DNA of 31,209 nt from an uncultured Capnocytophaga sp. (GTDB lineage Bacteria; Bacteroidota; Bacteroidia; Flavobacteriales; Flavobacteriaceae), in the NCBI RefSeq assembly GCF_938029845.1, contig NZ_CALHGG010000144.1:1-31209 (forward strand). Direction: 5' to 3'. The notes beneath the pieces were generated by a model, which was not told the origin of the DNA, ran no database searches, and worked only from the letters and a program-made list of their open reading frames with translations. The translations under genes and the position numbers were made by a program. Each line of letters starts with the position of its first letter. The first letter of the stretch is position 1. Positions 16,291 to 23,744 of the stretch are shown here, piece after piece.

Positions 16291-17316
16291 TTATTTGTGT
16301 TTCGTTTTCAATAGCTTAGCCGTGTTTTTCTCTAATGCTTTTAAACTCTCTAAATAGGATTGTTCTATAGGCGATAGTGTGCGAGCTTCATAAGCTCGGT
16401 ACTCTTGTATTGCTTTCTGTACTGCCTGTTCGTGGCTAATAGTCCCTCCTCCTTTCAATACCCCTTTGCCGTAATTGGCTGAAAATTTATCCAATTCATC
16501 AACCCAATCTTGCATATACATAGGACTTTGTGTTTGTGCTTTAAGCTCTGCCAGATCAAAGAAGGCAGAGACAAGACGGTTTAAGCGGAATAACTCTTCT
16601 TCTGTGAGGTAATTCTTTGCTATTTTAGCCTCGTTTAGGGTAGGTAAAGCTCCTTTAAAAGTTGTAAGCCCCATAAAATCTTTAGTACTATCAGCTCTGC
16701 GATAGATCAGTTCAGCCGATGTTTGCTCGCTACAGGCATAATGCAGTTTGTTTTGTACTATTTTAAAAAAAGTAAGGGTTATTTCACTTTTAGGGTTGTA
16801 ATCCCTACTGGTAGCATACAAATCGAGCACTTGGCGGTATAGCGCCTTTTCACTGGAACGGATATCACGTATTCTATTGAGAAGCTCTTTCCAATAATTT
16901 CCACCTCCATTGCCTTTTAGGCGCTCATCATCCATCGTAAAACCTTTTACAATGTATTCTTTTAACCTCTCAGTAGCCCATTGTCTAAAGCGTGTTCCTT
17001 GTACAGAACGAACACGATAACCCACAGAAATAACCACCTCTAAATTGTAATATTTTACTTCTCTTTCTTGAGTTTTTCCTTCTATAGCGCCGTGTTGAGT
17101 GGTGTGTCGGAAATTCCGACATACCACTTTTTCATCCAATTCTCCTTCCTCAAAAATATGGGAAATATGCTCTGTTATGGTGGTGCGCCCCTTTCCAAAC
17201 AATGTAGCCATCTGTTCTTGTGTGAGCCAAACAGTCTCACCTTCTACCCTTACATCTATCTGTACCGCACCATCTTCACGCTGATAAAGTATGATGTCTT
17301 CTTTTTGCGCTTCCAT
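16291..17316 (-). CDS. RhuM-family protein
   Basis: The protein (341 residues from ATG 17316) matches the RhuM family as I know it. It opens with EDIILYQREDGAVQIDVRVE, a DNA-binding-like ETVWLTQEQMATLFGKGRTTITEHI segment (about 27-51), then YYNLEVVISVGYRVRSVQGTRFRQW (about 88-112), and ends in a helical C-terminal region with TFFKIVQNKLHYA and DELDKFSANYGKG. RhuM was named in a Salmonella pathogenicity island; its biochemical role is not established, and it recurs inside type I restriction operons. A TTG at 17325 directly after the hsdM stop could also start the frame, but the ATG nine bases later is preferred. Confidence 0.93.
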   Translation of the reverse strand: MEAQKEDIILYQREDGAVQIDVRVEGETVWLTQEQMATLFGKGRTTITEHISHIFEEGELDEKVVCRNFRHTTQHGAIEGKTQEREVKYYNLEVVISVGYRVRSVQGTRFRQWATERLKEYIVKGFTMDDERLKGNGGGNYWKELLNRIRDIRSSEKALYRQVLDLYATSRDYNPKSEITLTFFKIVQNKLHYACSEQTSAELIYRRADSTKDFMGLTTFKGALPTLNEAKIAKNYLTEEELFRLNRLVSAFFDLAELKAQTQSPMYMQDWVDELDKFSANYGKGVLKGGGTISHEQAVQKAIQEYRAYEARTLSPIEQSYLESLKALEKNTAKLLKTKHK

Positions 17317-17325
17317 ATTTATCAA

Positions 17326-18873
17326 TTAGTTTTCTATTTCTCTAATAATCTCTTCTATATCCGCCCTCAGCTCATTAATACGTACGACGGTTTGTGCTAC
17401 TTCGGCGTTGAGTTGCTGAATATCTATCACCTCGCGGGTGTCTTTTGCCTCTACATAGGAGCTGACAGATAGGTTGTAGTCATTTTCGGCTATCTGCTGG
17501 TTGTCTATCTGTACAGCGGTGTGAGGTACTGCCTCTTTGTCAGCAAAGATAGCTACTATACGCGCTATATGATCATCAGTCAGTACGTTGTTATTGGTTT
17601 CTTTCTTAAAAAAGTCCTCACCACTGGCATCGATAAACTGGGTGCGGGTATCGGGTTTGTGTTTGGAAAGTACTAAGATGTTCACCGCAATGCTGGTGCC
17701 GTAGAAGAGGTTGGGCGGTAGGGCAATGACGGTCTCTACATAGTTGTTGTCTATAAGGTATTTGCGTATTTTCTGTTCAGCACCTCCACGGTAGAAGATA
17801 CCAGGGAAGCAGACAATAGCCGCACGCCCTTTAGCAGAAAGGTAGCTGAGAGAATCCAATACAAAGGCAAAGTCTGCTTTAGATTTTGGAGCTAATACAC
17901 CCGCTGGGGCAAAACGGTCGTCATTGATAAGGGTCGGGTCGTCGCTGCCTATCCAATTGACCGAGTAAGGCGGATTGGAAACGATGGCGTCAAAAGGTTT
18001 TTCATCACCAAAATAAGGGTTGATAAGCGTATCGCCTAAAGCAATGTCAAACTTGTCATAGTTGATATTGTGCAGGAACATATTCATACGCGCCAGGTTG
18101 TAGGTGGTATGGTTGATTTCCTGCCCAAAAAAGCCGTCCTCTATCAGGTGATCATCAAACTGTTTTTTTGCTTGTAGCAGGAGAGAGCCCGAACCACAAG
18201 CGGGGTCATAGATCTTATTGACCCTTGATTGTCCATGGAGGGCAAGCTGAGCGATGAGCTTGGAGACATGCTGAGGGGTGAAGAACTCCCCGCCCGACTT
18301 GCCTGCGTTGGCGGCATAGTTGGAGATTAGGAACTCATAAGCATCACCAAAGAGGTCTATCTGGTGCTCCTCAAAACGACCAAAGTTGAGGCTCTCCACT
18401 CCCTTGATTACCGCTGCCAAGCGTTTGTTCTTTTCCTCCACGGTATTGCCCAAGCGGTTGGAGGTGGTGTCAAAGTCGGCAAAGAGGCCTTTGATATCTC
18501 GCTCTGAAGGGTAGCCGTTGGCGGAACTTTCAATAGCATCAAAGATAGCTTTTAGGTCGGTGTTCAGGTTGGGATTGGTATAGGCCGATTGTGCTATATT
18601 GACAAAGAGCTGACTGGGGTATATGAAATACCCTTTTGTCTTGGTCATGTCATCTTTTATTTCGGGGCTGATAGCATCATCGGGCAGTTGGGCATACTGC
18701 ACACTCTGGTCACCGCCTTCTATAAAATTAGTAAAATTCTCACTGATAAATCGGTAGAAGAGGGTGCCCAAGACGAATTGCTTAAAGTCCCAGCCATCTA
18801 CCGCGCCACGTACTTCGTTTGCTATCTTCCATATAGCTGCTTGTAGGTCTTCTCTTTGTTTGATACTGCTCAT
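17326..18873 (-). CDS. hsdM: Type I restriction-modification DNA methyltransferase subunit M
   Basis: HsdM transfers methyl groups from S-adenosylmethionine to adenine N6 in the target. The 515-residue product has the N-terminal HsdM helical domain (1-150), the cofactor motif I DPACGSGS at 223-230 and the catalytic motif IV NPPY at 300-303. It ends in a C-terminal helix with [20 protein letters not shown] that packs on HsdS. From memory it is very close to EcoR124I HsdM, for example [20 protein letters not shown] and the [19 protein letters not shown] segment. It is the first gene of the operon. The start codon directly abuts a repeat tract, and the likely promoter is at 19053-19060. Confidence 0.98.
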   Translation of the reverse strand: MSSIKQREDLQAAIWKIANEVRGAVDGWDFKQFVLGTLFYRFISENFTNFIEGGDQSVQYAQLPDDAISPEIKDDMTKTKGYFIYPSQLFVNIAQSAYTNPNLNTDLKAIFDAIESSANGYPSERDIKGLFADFDTTSNRLGNTVEEKNKRLAAVIKGVESLNFGRFEEHQIDLFGDAYEFLISNYAANAGKSGGEFFTPQHVSKLIAQLALHGQSRVNKIYDPACGSGSLLLQAKKQFDDHLIEDGFFGQEINHTTYNLARMNMFLHNINYDKFDIALGDTLINPYFGDEKPFDAIVSNPPYSVNWIGSDDPTLINDDRFAPAGVLAPKSKADFAFVLDSLSYLSAKGRAAIVCFPGIFYRGGAEQKIRKYLIDNNYVETVIALPPNLFYGTSIAVNILVLSKHKPDTRTQFIDASGEDFFKKETNNNVLTDDHIARIVAIFADKEAVPHTAVQIDNQQIAENDYNLSVSSYVEAKDTREVIDIQQLNAEVAQTVVRINELRADIEEIIREIEN

Positions 18874-18911
18874 TAGGTGTTAGGGTTTAGGTGCTAGGTT
18901 TTAGGGGTTAG
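18874..18911. repeat. TTAGG/CCTAA heptad tract at the hsdM start
   Basis: The plus strand reads TAGGTGTTAGGGTTTAGG, then TGCTAGGTTTTAGGGGTTAG, beginning at the base next to the hsdM start codon. It lies within the predicted hsdM leader, as in the other members of this family. Confidence 0.8.
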
Positions 18912-19052
18912 AAAAAAAATTACTTATTTTCTCTCAAAAATTGCTTAGCGATATTCTTATTTTGATAATCAACAAGTTATAATTAAAATTTTGCCTTGCT
19001 TATGAGGGGGTAAAAATTGCTTAATTCAATTTGCCCTTCAAATACGAAAACG

Positions 19053-19060
19053 CAAAAATA
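19053..19060 (-). promoter_or_regulatory. -7 element of the hsd operon
   Basis: The minus strand reads TATTTTTG followed by CG, a good match to TAnnTTTG. It lies 180 nt before the hsdM start, so it predicts a long leader that includes the heptad tract next to the start codon. Confidence 0.55.
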
Positions 19061-19070
19061 CAAAATAAAG

Positions 19071-19113
19071 TGAAGAGTGAAAAACGAAAAGTGAAAAATA
19101 GTTTACACTTTTC
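19071..19113. repeat. GAAAAGTGAA-type tract with hairpin
   Basis: Degenerate words GTGAAGAGTGAAAAACG and GAAAAGTGAAAAAT follow one another. GAAAAGTG (19086-19093) pairs with CACTTTTC (19106-19113). The same words recur at 23364-23397, at the end of the acyltransferase gene. Confidence 0.7.
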
Positions 19114-19191
19114 ATTATTTATGCCACTCTGTCAGTATTTCCTCTTTAGCATAGTATTTGAGGGAGGAAAGGCGTATAAATAAATAATTTC

Positions 19192-19395
19192 ATGAAAACA
19201 TATACTATCAAAGGAATGGGCTGCACTGGGTGTGCCGCTACCGTAGAAGAAAGATTGTCTAAAGTAGCAGGCGTTACAGCTGTCAAAGTAGATTTTGACA
19301 CGCAAAAAGCCTTCGTAGAATCCAAAGAAGAAGTGTCTTTGCCAGTGCTTCAAAAAGCCTTAGAAGGTACTGATTACACTATTAAAAAAGACTGA
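19192..19395 (+). CDS. copZ: Heavy-metal-associated (copper chaperone) protein
   Basis: The 67-residue single HMA-domain protein has the metal-binding MxCxxC motif GMGCTGC at residues 8-14 and the usual beta-alpha-beta-beta-alpha-beta size. Such proteins bind Cu(I) and hand it to a P-type ATPase. Its stop is four bases before the ATPase start, so the two are certainly co-transcribed. The specific CopZ name is inferred from this pairing. Confidence 0.9.
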   Translation: MKTYTIKGMGCTGCAATVEERLSKVAGVTAVKVDFDTQKAFVESKEEVSLPVLQKALEGTDYTIKKD

Positions 19396-19399
19396 CAGT

Positions 19400-21775
19400 A
19401 TGACACACACCTATTATGTAAAGGGCATGAGCTGTAGCGGTTGCGAGATGACCGTCAAAAAAAGTTTGGAAGCCGTAGAGGGTGTCAGCCAAGCGGTAGC
19501 CAATGCCAAGGAGAAAACGGTTGTGGTGGAGATGACTCAGCACGTGCCCTTTGAAACGTTAAAAGCCGCTTTGGAGGGTACCCATTACGCCTTGGTGACC
19601 TCCTTGGAAGAAGCAACTCCTGCCCCTAAGCCTCAAACTCCTACCCAAAAGGGGACAGGGGTGTATTACTGTCCGATGCGCTGCGAGGGAGATAAGACCT
19701 ACGACCATCCTGGGCACTGTCCTGTTTGTGGAATGGACTTGGTGGAGCAGGTCTCTACAGAGAGCCTCAAGGAAGGTGGGCAGGAACAACAGAAGCGCCA
19801 AGAGCTGCGCCGTCAGTTTTGGGGAGCGTTGGCATTTACCTTGCCGATTTTTATTATTGCGATGGGCGGTATGTGGCATGATAATCCTATGTATAAGCTC
19901 ATGCCTGTTAGTTATTGGAATTGGTTACAGTTTGCCCTATCCCTGCCTGTAGTGTTTTACTACTGTTGGACATATTTTGTTAGGGCATGGGTGAGTATCA
20001 AGACCTTGCGGTTCAATATGTTTACGCTCATAGGGATTGGAGCAGCTGCGGCATGGCTCTTTAGTGTGGTAGCTCTTTGTATTCCTGATAGTCTTCCAGA
20101 GCAATTCAAGGAACATGGATCAGTACCGCTTTACTTTGAAGCAACTACAGTGATACTCACTTTGGTCGTTTTAGGTCAACTCTTGGAGGCGAATGCCCAT
20201 GGGCGTACCCAAGAAGCCGTGCGTATGTTGCTCCAATTAGCTCCCAATACTGCTATAAAGCTGGTTGGTGATAAGGAAGTGGAGGTATCGGTAGAAGAGG
20301 TGGCCAAGGGAGACCACTTGCGAGTAAGGCCAGGGGCTAAGATTCCCGTAGATGGACGCATCATAGAGGGAGAGGCTATTATAGATGAAAGCATGATTAC
20401 AGGCGAGCCACTGCCGGTGGAAAAGCAGGTAGGGGCAGCCATTTCGGCAGGGACTATCAATGGAGCACATACTTTTGTCATGCAGGCTGAGAAAGTGGGT
20501 AAGGATACCCTTCTCTCCCAGATTGTAACTATGGTACAGCAGGCTACCAGTAGCCGTGCTCCTATACAGAAATTAGCCGATAGGATTGCCGCTTATTTTG
20601 TTCCTACGGTAGTAGCTGTGTCGGTATTGACTTTCATTCTCTGGGTGGTCTTTGCCAAAGAACATGCTTATGAGTATGCTTTGGTCAATGCCATTGCGGT
20701 ACTTATTATTGCTTGTCCTTGTGCTTTGGGCTTGGCTACGCCTGTATCGGTCATGGTTGGAGTAACCAAAGGGGCACGACAGGGGATTCTTATTAAGAAT
20801 GCCGAAGCCTTAGAGCGTATGAAGCAGGTGGATACGCTGATCATAGACAAAACGGGTACCCTTACTGAGGGCAAACCTAGTGTAAGCAAGCTCATCCCTT
20901 TTGCTGATTATAGCGAGCAGGCATTACTCCCCATACTCTATGGAATAAATAAGGATAGCGAACACCCATTGGCTAAGGCTACTAATACCTATGCAGCCCA
21001 ACAAGGGGCAACTCCTTTGGCAATGACAGGTTTTAAGGCCTTGGCAGGACGTGGGGTAACAGCCACTTATGAGGGGAAAAACTATTACTTTGGTAATGAC
21101 CGACTCATGCAGGAAATTGGGGCGATTCTCACCGAGGCACAACGAAGTCAAGTGTCAGAAGTACAACATAAGGGGCAGACTCTTTCTTTCTTGGCAATAG
21201 AAAAAGAAGTTATTGCTGCAGTAGCCATTACCGATAAGGTTAAGGATACCGCCGCTGAGGCTATCAAGGCGTTGCAAGCACGAGGAATTACCGTGGTTAT
21301 GCTCACAGGAGACAATCCAACTACTGCGCAAGCAGTGGCCGAGCAGATAGGTCTTACTCACTATAAGGCAGGTATGCTCCCACAGGACAAGCAGCAGGAA
21401 GTGCAGCGACTCCAAGCTGAGGGAAAGGTAGTGGCTATGGCTGGGGATGGTATCAATGATGCTCCTGCCTTAGCACAAGCTCATGTAGGGATTGCCATGG
21501 GTACAGGAACAGATATAGCCATAGAGAGCGGACAGATTACTTTGGTCAAGGGCGACCTTGGTGGTATTGTAAAGGCGAGAGCTCTCAGTGAGGCGGTAGT
21601 GAAGAATATTCGGGAGAATTTGTTTTTTGCTTTGATATATAACACCGTAGGTATTCCCATAGCCGCAGGGGTGTTGTATCCCTTCTTTGGCATACTACTC
21701 TCACCCATGCTCGCTGCTTTAGCTATGAGCTTTAGCTCCGTCAGTGTGATAGCAAATGCGCTTAGGCTTAAGTAA
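19400..21775 (+). CDS. copA: Cu(I)-exporting P1B-type ATPase
   Basis: The 791-residue pump exports monovalent copper from the cytoplasm. Domains in order are an HMA domain (3-67, GMSCSGC), a cysteine-rich heavy-metal-binding module (89-114, YYCPM and CPVCGMDL), eight predicted membrane segments, the actuator motif TGEP (334-337), the ion-site CPC (439-441), the phosphorylation motif DKTGTLT (483-489), the SEHPLA variant of the HP motif (520-525) and [10 protein letters not shown] near 680. The YN in the penultimate membrane segment and MSFSS in the last complete the Cu(I) subclass signature. A chaperone gene lies directly upstream. No copper-responsive regulator is encoded nearby. Confidence 0.97.
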   Translation: MTHTYYVKGMSCSGCEMTVKKSLEAVEGVSQAVANAKEKTVVVEMTQHVPFETLKAALEGTHYALVTSLEEATPAPKPQTPTQKGTGVYYCPMRCEGDKTYDHPGHCPVCGMDLVEQVSTESLKEGGQEQQKRQELRRQFWGALAFTLPIFIIAMGGMWHDNPMYKLMPVSYWNWLQFALSLPVVFYYCWTYFVRAWVSIKTLRFNMFTLIGIGAAAAWLFSVVALCIPDSLPEQFKEHGSVPLYFEATTVILTLVVLGQLLEANAHGRTQEAVRMLLQLAPNTAIKLVGDKEVEVSVEEVAKGDHLRVRPGAKIPVDGRIIEGEAIIDESMITGEPLPVEKQVGAAISAGTINGAHTFVMQAEKVGKDTLLSQIVTMVQQATSSRAPIQKLADRIAAYFVPTVVAVSVLTFILWVVFAKEHAYEYALVNAIAVLIIACPCALGLATPVSVMVGVTKGARQGILIKNAEALERMKQVDTLIIDKTGTLTEGKPSVSKLIPFADYSEQALLPILYGINKDSEHPLAKATNTYAAQQGATPLAMTGFKALAGRGVTATYEGKNYYFGNDRLMQEIGAILTEAQRSQVSEVQHKGQTLSFLAIEKEVIAAVAITDKVKDTAAEAIKALQARGITVVMLTGDNPTTAQAVAEQIGLTHYKAGMLPQDKQQEVQRLQAEGKVVAMAGDGINDAPALAQAHVGIAMGTGTDIAIESGQITLVKGDLGGIVKARALSEAVVKNIRENLFFALIYNTVGIPIAAGVLYPFFGILLSPMLAALAMSFSSVSVIANALRLK

Positions 21776-21796
21776 TAAATAAAGTCACTTAAAAGT

Positions 21797-21830
21797 AAAA
21801 GGTAAAAAGTAAAACTTTTACCTTTTATCT
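21797..21830 (+). terminator. Hairpin after copA, probable terminator
   Basis: AAAAGGTAAAA (21797-21807) pairs perfectly with TTTTACCTTTT (21816-21826). The stem is AU-rich and the T run is short and partly inside the stem, so efficiency is uncertain. It is built from AAAAGTAAAAGG repeat words that recur, reverse-complemented, at 23514-23545. Confidence 0.5.
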
Positions 21831-21832
21831 AT

Positions 21833-21861
21833 AAAAAAAGCCTTCCATAGGAAAGCCTTTC
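21833..21861 (-). terminator. Terminator of tRNA-Asp
   Basis: On the minus strand AAGGCTTTCC pairs with GGAAGGCTTT (two G-U pairs) around a TAT loop and is followed by a T run. It lies about 65 nt after the tRNA 3' end. Confidence 0.8.
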
Positions 21862-21924
21862 ATTGGTTTAAATAAACCTGTGTAAAACCAAATATTACAC
21901 AAAACAACACAACTAAATTTTTAG

Positions 21925-21998
21925 CGGTCTGGACGGGACTCGAACCCGCGACCCCATGCGTGACAGGCATGTATTCTAACCAGCTGAACTACCAGACC
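21925..21998 (-). tRNA. tRNA-Asp (GTC)
   Basis: Complete cloverleaf on the minus strand: acceptor GGTCTGG/CCAGACC, anticodon stem CATGC/GCATG around the loop CTGTCAC (anticodon GTC, Asp), T loop TTCGAGT, discriminator G. CCA is not encoded. It has its own promoter at 22018-22025 and a terminator at 21833-21861. Confidence 0.97.
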
Positions 21999-22017
21999 AT
22001 TGTTTTGTTTTGCGGTG

Positions 22018-22046
22018 CAAAGGTACAACAATTTTTGAAACTAGCA
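22018..22046 (-). promoter_or_regulatory. Promoter of tRNA-Asp
   Basis: The minus strand has a consensus -7 element TACCTTTG (22025-22018) and a -33 TTG (22047-22045 region) with a 19-nt spacer. The predicted start of transcription is within about 15 nt of the tRNA 5' end. Confidence 0.75.
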
Positions 22047-22095
22047 ATACTTTTTTCAAAAAAAATTCAATTATTTTTATTTACGCTGATTGTCA

Positions 22096-22180
22096 ATAGG
22101 TTATAGGTGTCAGGTATTAGATCTTAGGGGGTAAAACCTAACCCCTAACCTCTAAAACCTACTCCCTAACCCCTAAAACC
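22096..22180. repeat. Heptad tract with orientation switch upstream of the ACP gene
   Basis: TAGG-type words (22098-22131) flip to CCTAA-type words (22135-22180: ACCTAACCCCTAACCTCTAA, then AACCTACTCCCTAACCCC). The centre TTAGGGGG-TAAAACCTAACCCCTAA can fold back on itself. Unlike the other tracts of this family it lies just upstream of the -7 region and not in the predicted leader. Confidence 0.85.
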
Positions 22181-22203
22181 TTTTCTACTTACAAAAAAAT
22201 TGC

Positions 22204-22211
22204 TACTTTTG
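22204..22211 (+). promoter_or_regulatory. -7 element of the ACP-acyltransferase pair
   Basis: TACTTTTG followed by CACCC matches TAnnTTTG. It lies 20 nt before the ATG at 22231, and a T-rich TTTTC at 22181-22185 sits at about the -33 spacing. Confidence 0.7.
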
Positions 22212-22230
22212 CACCCAAGAATTAGTACTT

Positions 22231-22479
22231 ATGAAAAGAGATGAAATTATAACTACCATTAATGATATCTTGGTAGAGGAGTTCGAAGTAGATAGAGCGG
22301 TGATTATACCGGAGGCTGACTTCCGTGAGTCCTTGGGCTTGGATAGCCTTGATTATGTGGATTTGGTAGTGGTCATTCAAGAGACTTTTGGAGTGAAACT
22401 TGTAGAAGCCGATTTCAAACCTATCGTCAGCTTCAATGATTTTTATACTACTTTAGAGGAGAAAATGAATGGAAGATAA
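22231..22479 (+). CDS. Acyl carrier protein, specialised paralogue
   Basis: The 82-residue acyl carrier protein has the phosphopantetheine serine in LGLDSLDYVDL (Ser39). It differs clearly from the housekeeping ACP at 25110: more hydrophobic around helix II and III (VVVIQETFGVKLVEADF) and a different C-terminus. Its last 11 bases overlap the start of the acyltransferase gene, which suggests a carrier dedicated to that enzyme. Similar ACP-acyltransferase pairs occur in aryl-polyene and flexirubin pigment loci, but no other gene of such a pathway is present here. Confidence 0.92.
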   Translation: MKRDEIITTINDILVEEFEVDRAVIIPEADFRESLGLDSLDYVDLVVVIQETFGVKLVEADFKPIVSFNDFYTTLEEKMNGR

Positions 22480-23380
22480 ACAGGCCAAGACCCAATGGCA
22501 GGGTAAGTCCAAAGGAAGTGTATGGGGATACAAGGTCTTTGTATTTCTTATCAAGCACTTAGGTGTACGCTGGGCTTATGGGCTGCTTGTCTTTGTGGCT
22601 TTTTATTACTTCCTTTTTGAGCGACGTTCCAATCGTGTGCTCTCTTACTATTTCCATAAGCGCTTGGGCTACACTAGGGCAAAGACTTGGGTGAGTCTCT
22701 ACCGTAATTACTTTGTCTTCGGACAGACGATAATAGACAAGGTAGCCGTATCGGCTCAGCTACGTGATCAATTCACTTATGATTTTGATGGGGTAGAACA
22801 CCTACAAGAATTGCTTAAGGCACATAAGGGCGGGGTGCTTATCTCTGCTCATATAGGAAATTTTGAGATGGCTGAGCCATTCTTTAGGGATATAGACAAG
22901 GATTGCCAGATACATACCGTTACGGTGGATATGGAACGTACAGCCATCAAGGACTATTTAGAGCATATTGCTTCAGGGAAAGCCCCTAAATACATTTATA
23001 TAAAGGATGATCTTTCTCATATTTTTGAGATCAATGAAGCCTTACAACACAATGGGATTATCTGCCTTACAGGGGATCGCTATTTTGAGGGAAATAAACA
23101 CCTCTCTGCAACACTCTTGGGACAACCAGCGCGCTTTCCCGCAGGCCCTTTCCTAATTGCCTCTCGCTTGGGGGTACCCGTTATTTTTGTCTATGTGATG
23201 AAGGAAAGCAACCTACACTATCACCTCTATGCCCGTGTGGCACAGACGCCTCACCGCGATGCCCAAGGTCTGCTTAATGCCTTTACCCAAAGCATGGAAC
23301 AGATGTTACAACGATATCCTCTACAATGGTTTAACTACTTTGACTTTTGGGAAGAGTTAGAAATGAAAAACGAAAAGTGA
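22469..23380 (+). CDS. LpxL/HtrB-like lipid acyltransferase
   Basis: The 303-residue protein belongs to the lysophospholipid/lipid A acyltransferase superfamily. It has an N-terminal hydrophobic anchor (about 22-50), the catalytic HX4E motif HIGNFE (H128, E133) after GGVLISA, and the later LTGDRYFEGN and FPAGPFLIASRLGVPVIFVYV segments expected of the family. It likely moves an acyl chain, probably from the ACP encoded just before it, to a lipid or pigment acceptor at the inner membrane. The acceptor cannot be told from sequence. Its final residues KNEK and stop lie in a GAAAAGTGAA-type repeat. Confidence 0.88.
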   Translation: MEDKQAKTQWQGKSKGSVWGYKVFVFLIKHLGVRWAYGLLVFVAFYYFLFERRSNRVLSYYFHKRLGYTRAKTWVSLYRNYFVFGQTIIDKVAVSAQLRDQFTYDFDGVEHLQELLKAHKGGVLISAHIGNFEMAEPFFRDIDKDCQIHTVTVDMERTAIKDYLEHIASGKAPKYIYIKDDLSHIFEINEALQHNGIICLTGDRYFEGNKHLSATLLGQPARFPAGPFLIASRLGVPVIFVYVMKESNLHYHLYARVAQTPHRDAQGLLNAFTQSMEQMLQRYPLQWFNYFDFWEELEMKNEK

Positions 23381-23394
23381 AGAGCGAAAAACGA

Positions 23395-23493
23395 AGAGCT
23401 TGTAGTGCGTCACATGAAAGGGACGAGCTACAAGCTCTAATAATAGTTGGACACGAGCTAAACTTGCTGAATACTTGGAAGCAAGTATGTGAC
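23395..23493. other. Intergenic region with nested inverted repeats
   Basis: AGAGCTTGTAG (23395-23405) is the exact complement of CTACAAGCTCT (23428-23438) with a 22-nt loop. ATACTTG (23471-23477) pairs with CAAGTAT (23482-23488) around GAAG. GTCACAT (23409-23415) pairs at long range with ATGTGAC (23487-23493). None is followed by a T run on the plus strand. It could be a structured RNA, a convergent termination zone or a decayed repeat element. Confidence 0.5.
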
Positions 23494-23525
23494 TCGCGCT
23501 AGCGTAGGGACTTTACTTTTCCCTT

Positions 23526-23744
23526 TTAGCTTTTACTTTTACTAAGGTAGTATATTTGTACCACGCAGATAATGGCGTTAGGAATGATGATAGGCCATAG
23601 CTTAGGATCATACAAAAAGCCATAGATAACAAAGCATAAACAGCCTATCAAGTTGATTAGGCGAATATGATGTATTTTCTTCATCAGAAAGCTCAGTACA
23701 ATACATACAGAGGCAAAATAACCGATATACTCAACAGAAACCAT
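23526..23744 (-). CDS. Small three-span membrane protein (YgjV/SemiSWEET-like)
   Basis: The 72-residue, highly hydrophobic protein has three predicted membrane helices (about 5-20, 27-45, 50-66) with IGYFASVCIVLSFLMKK, INLIGCLCFVIYGFLY and IIPNAIICVVQIYYL. The triple-helix layout and the PN pair in the third helix resemble the SemiSWEET/YgjV group, but substrate and function are unknown. Its ATG overlaps the stop of the upstream thioredoxin-fold gene (TAATG), indicating translational coupling. The C-terminal SKSKS and stop are encoded by a repeat of AGTAAAAGTAAAAGC type. Confidence 0.7.
   Translation of the reverse strand: MVSVEYIGYFASVCIVLSFLMKKIHHIRLINLIGCLCFVIYGFLYDPKLWPIIIPNAIICVVQIYYLSKSKS

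Larger units (their letters stand above)
18912..19191. other. Intergenic region between hsdM and the copper genes
   Basis: About 280 bp of AT-rich sequence without a gene. It holds the likely hsdM promoter (19053-19060) and a GAAAAGTGAA-type tract (19071-19113). The stretch 18912-19050 shows nothing I can name; as part of the hsdM transcript it would be an unusually long leader of about 170 nt. No convincing TAnnTTTG element is seen for the copper genes; the nearest is TAGTATTTG at 19156-19164, with three instead of two central bases. Confidence 0.5.
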
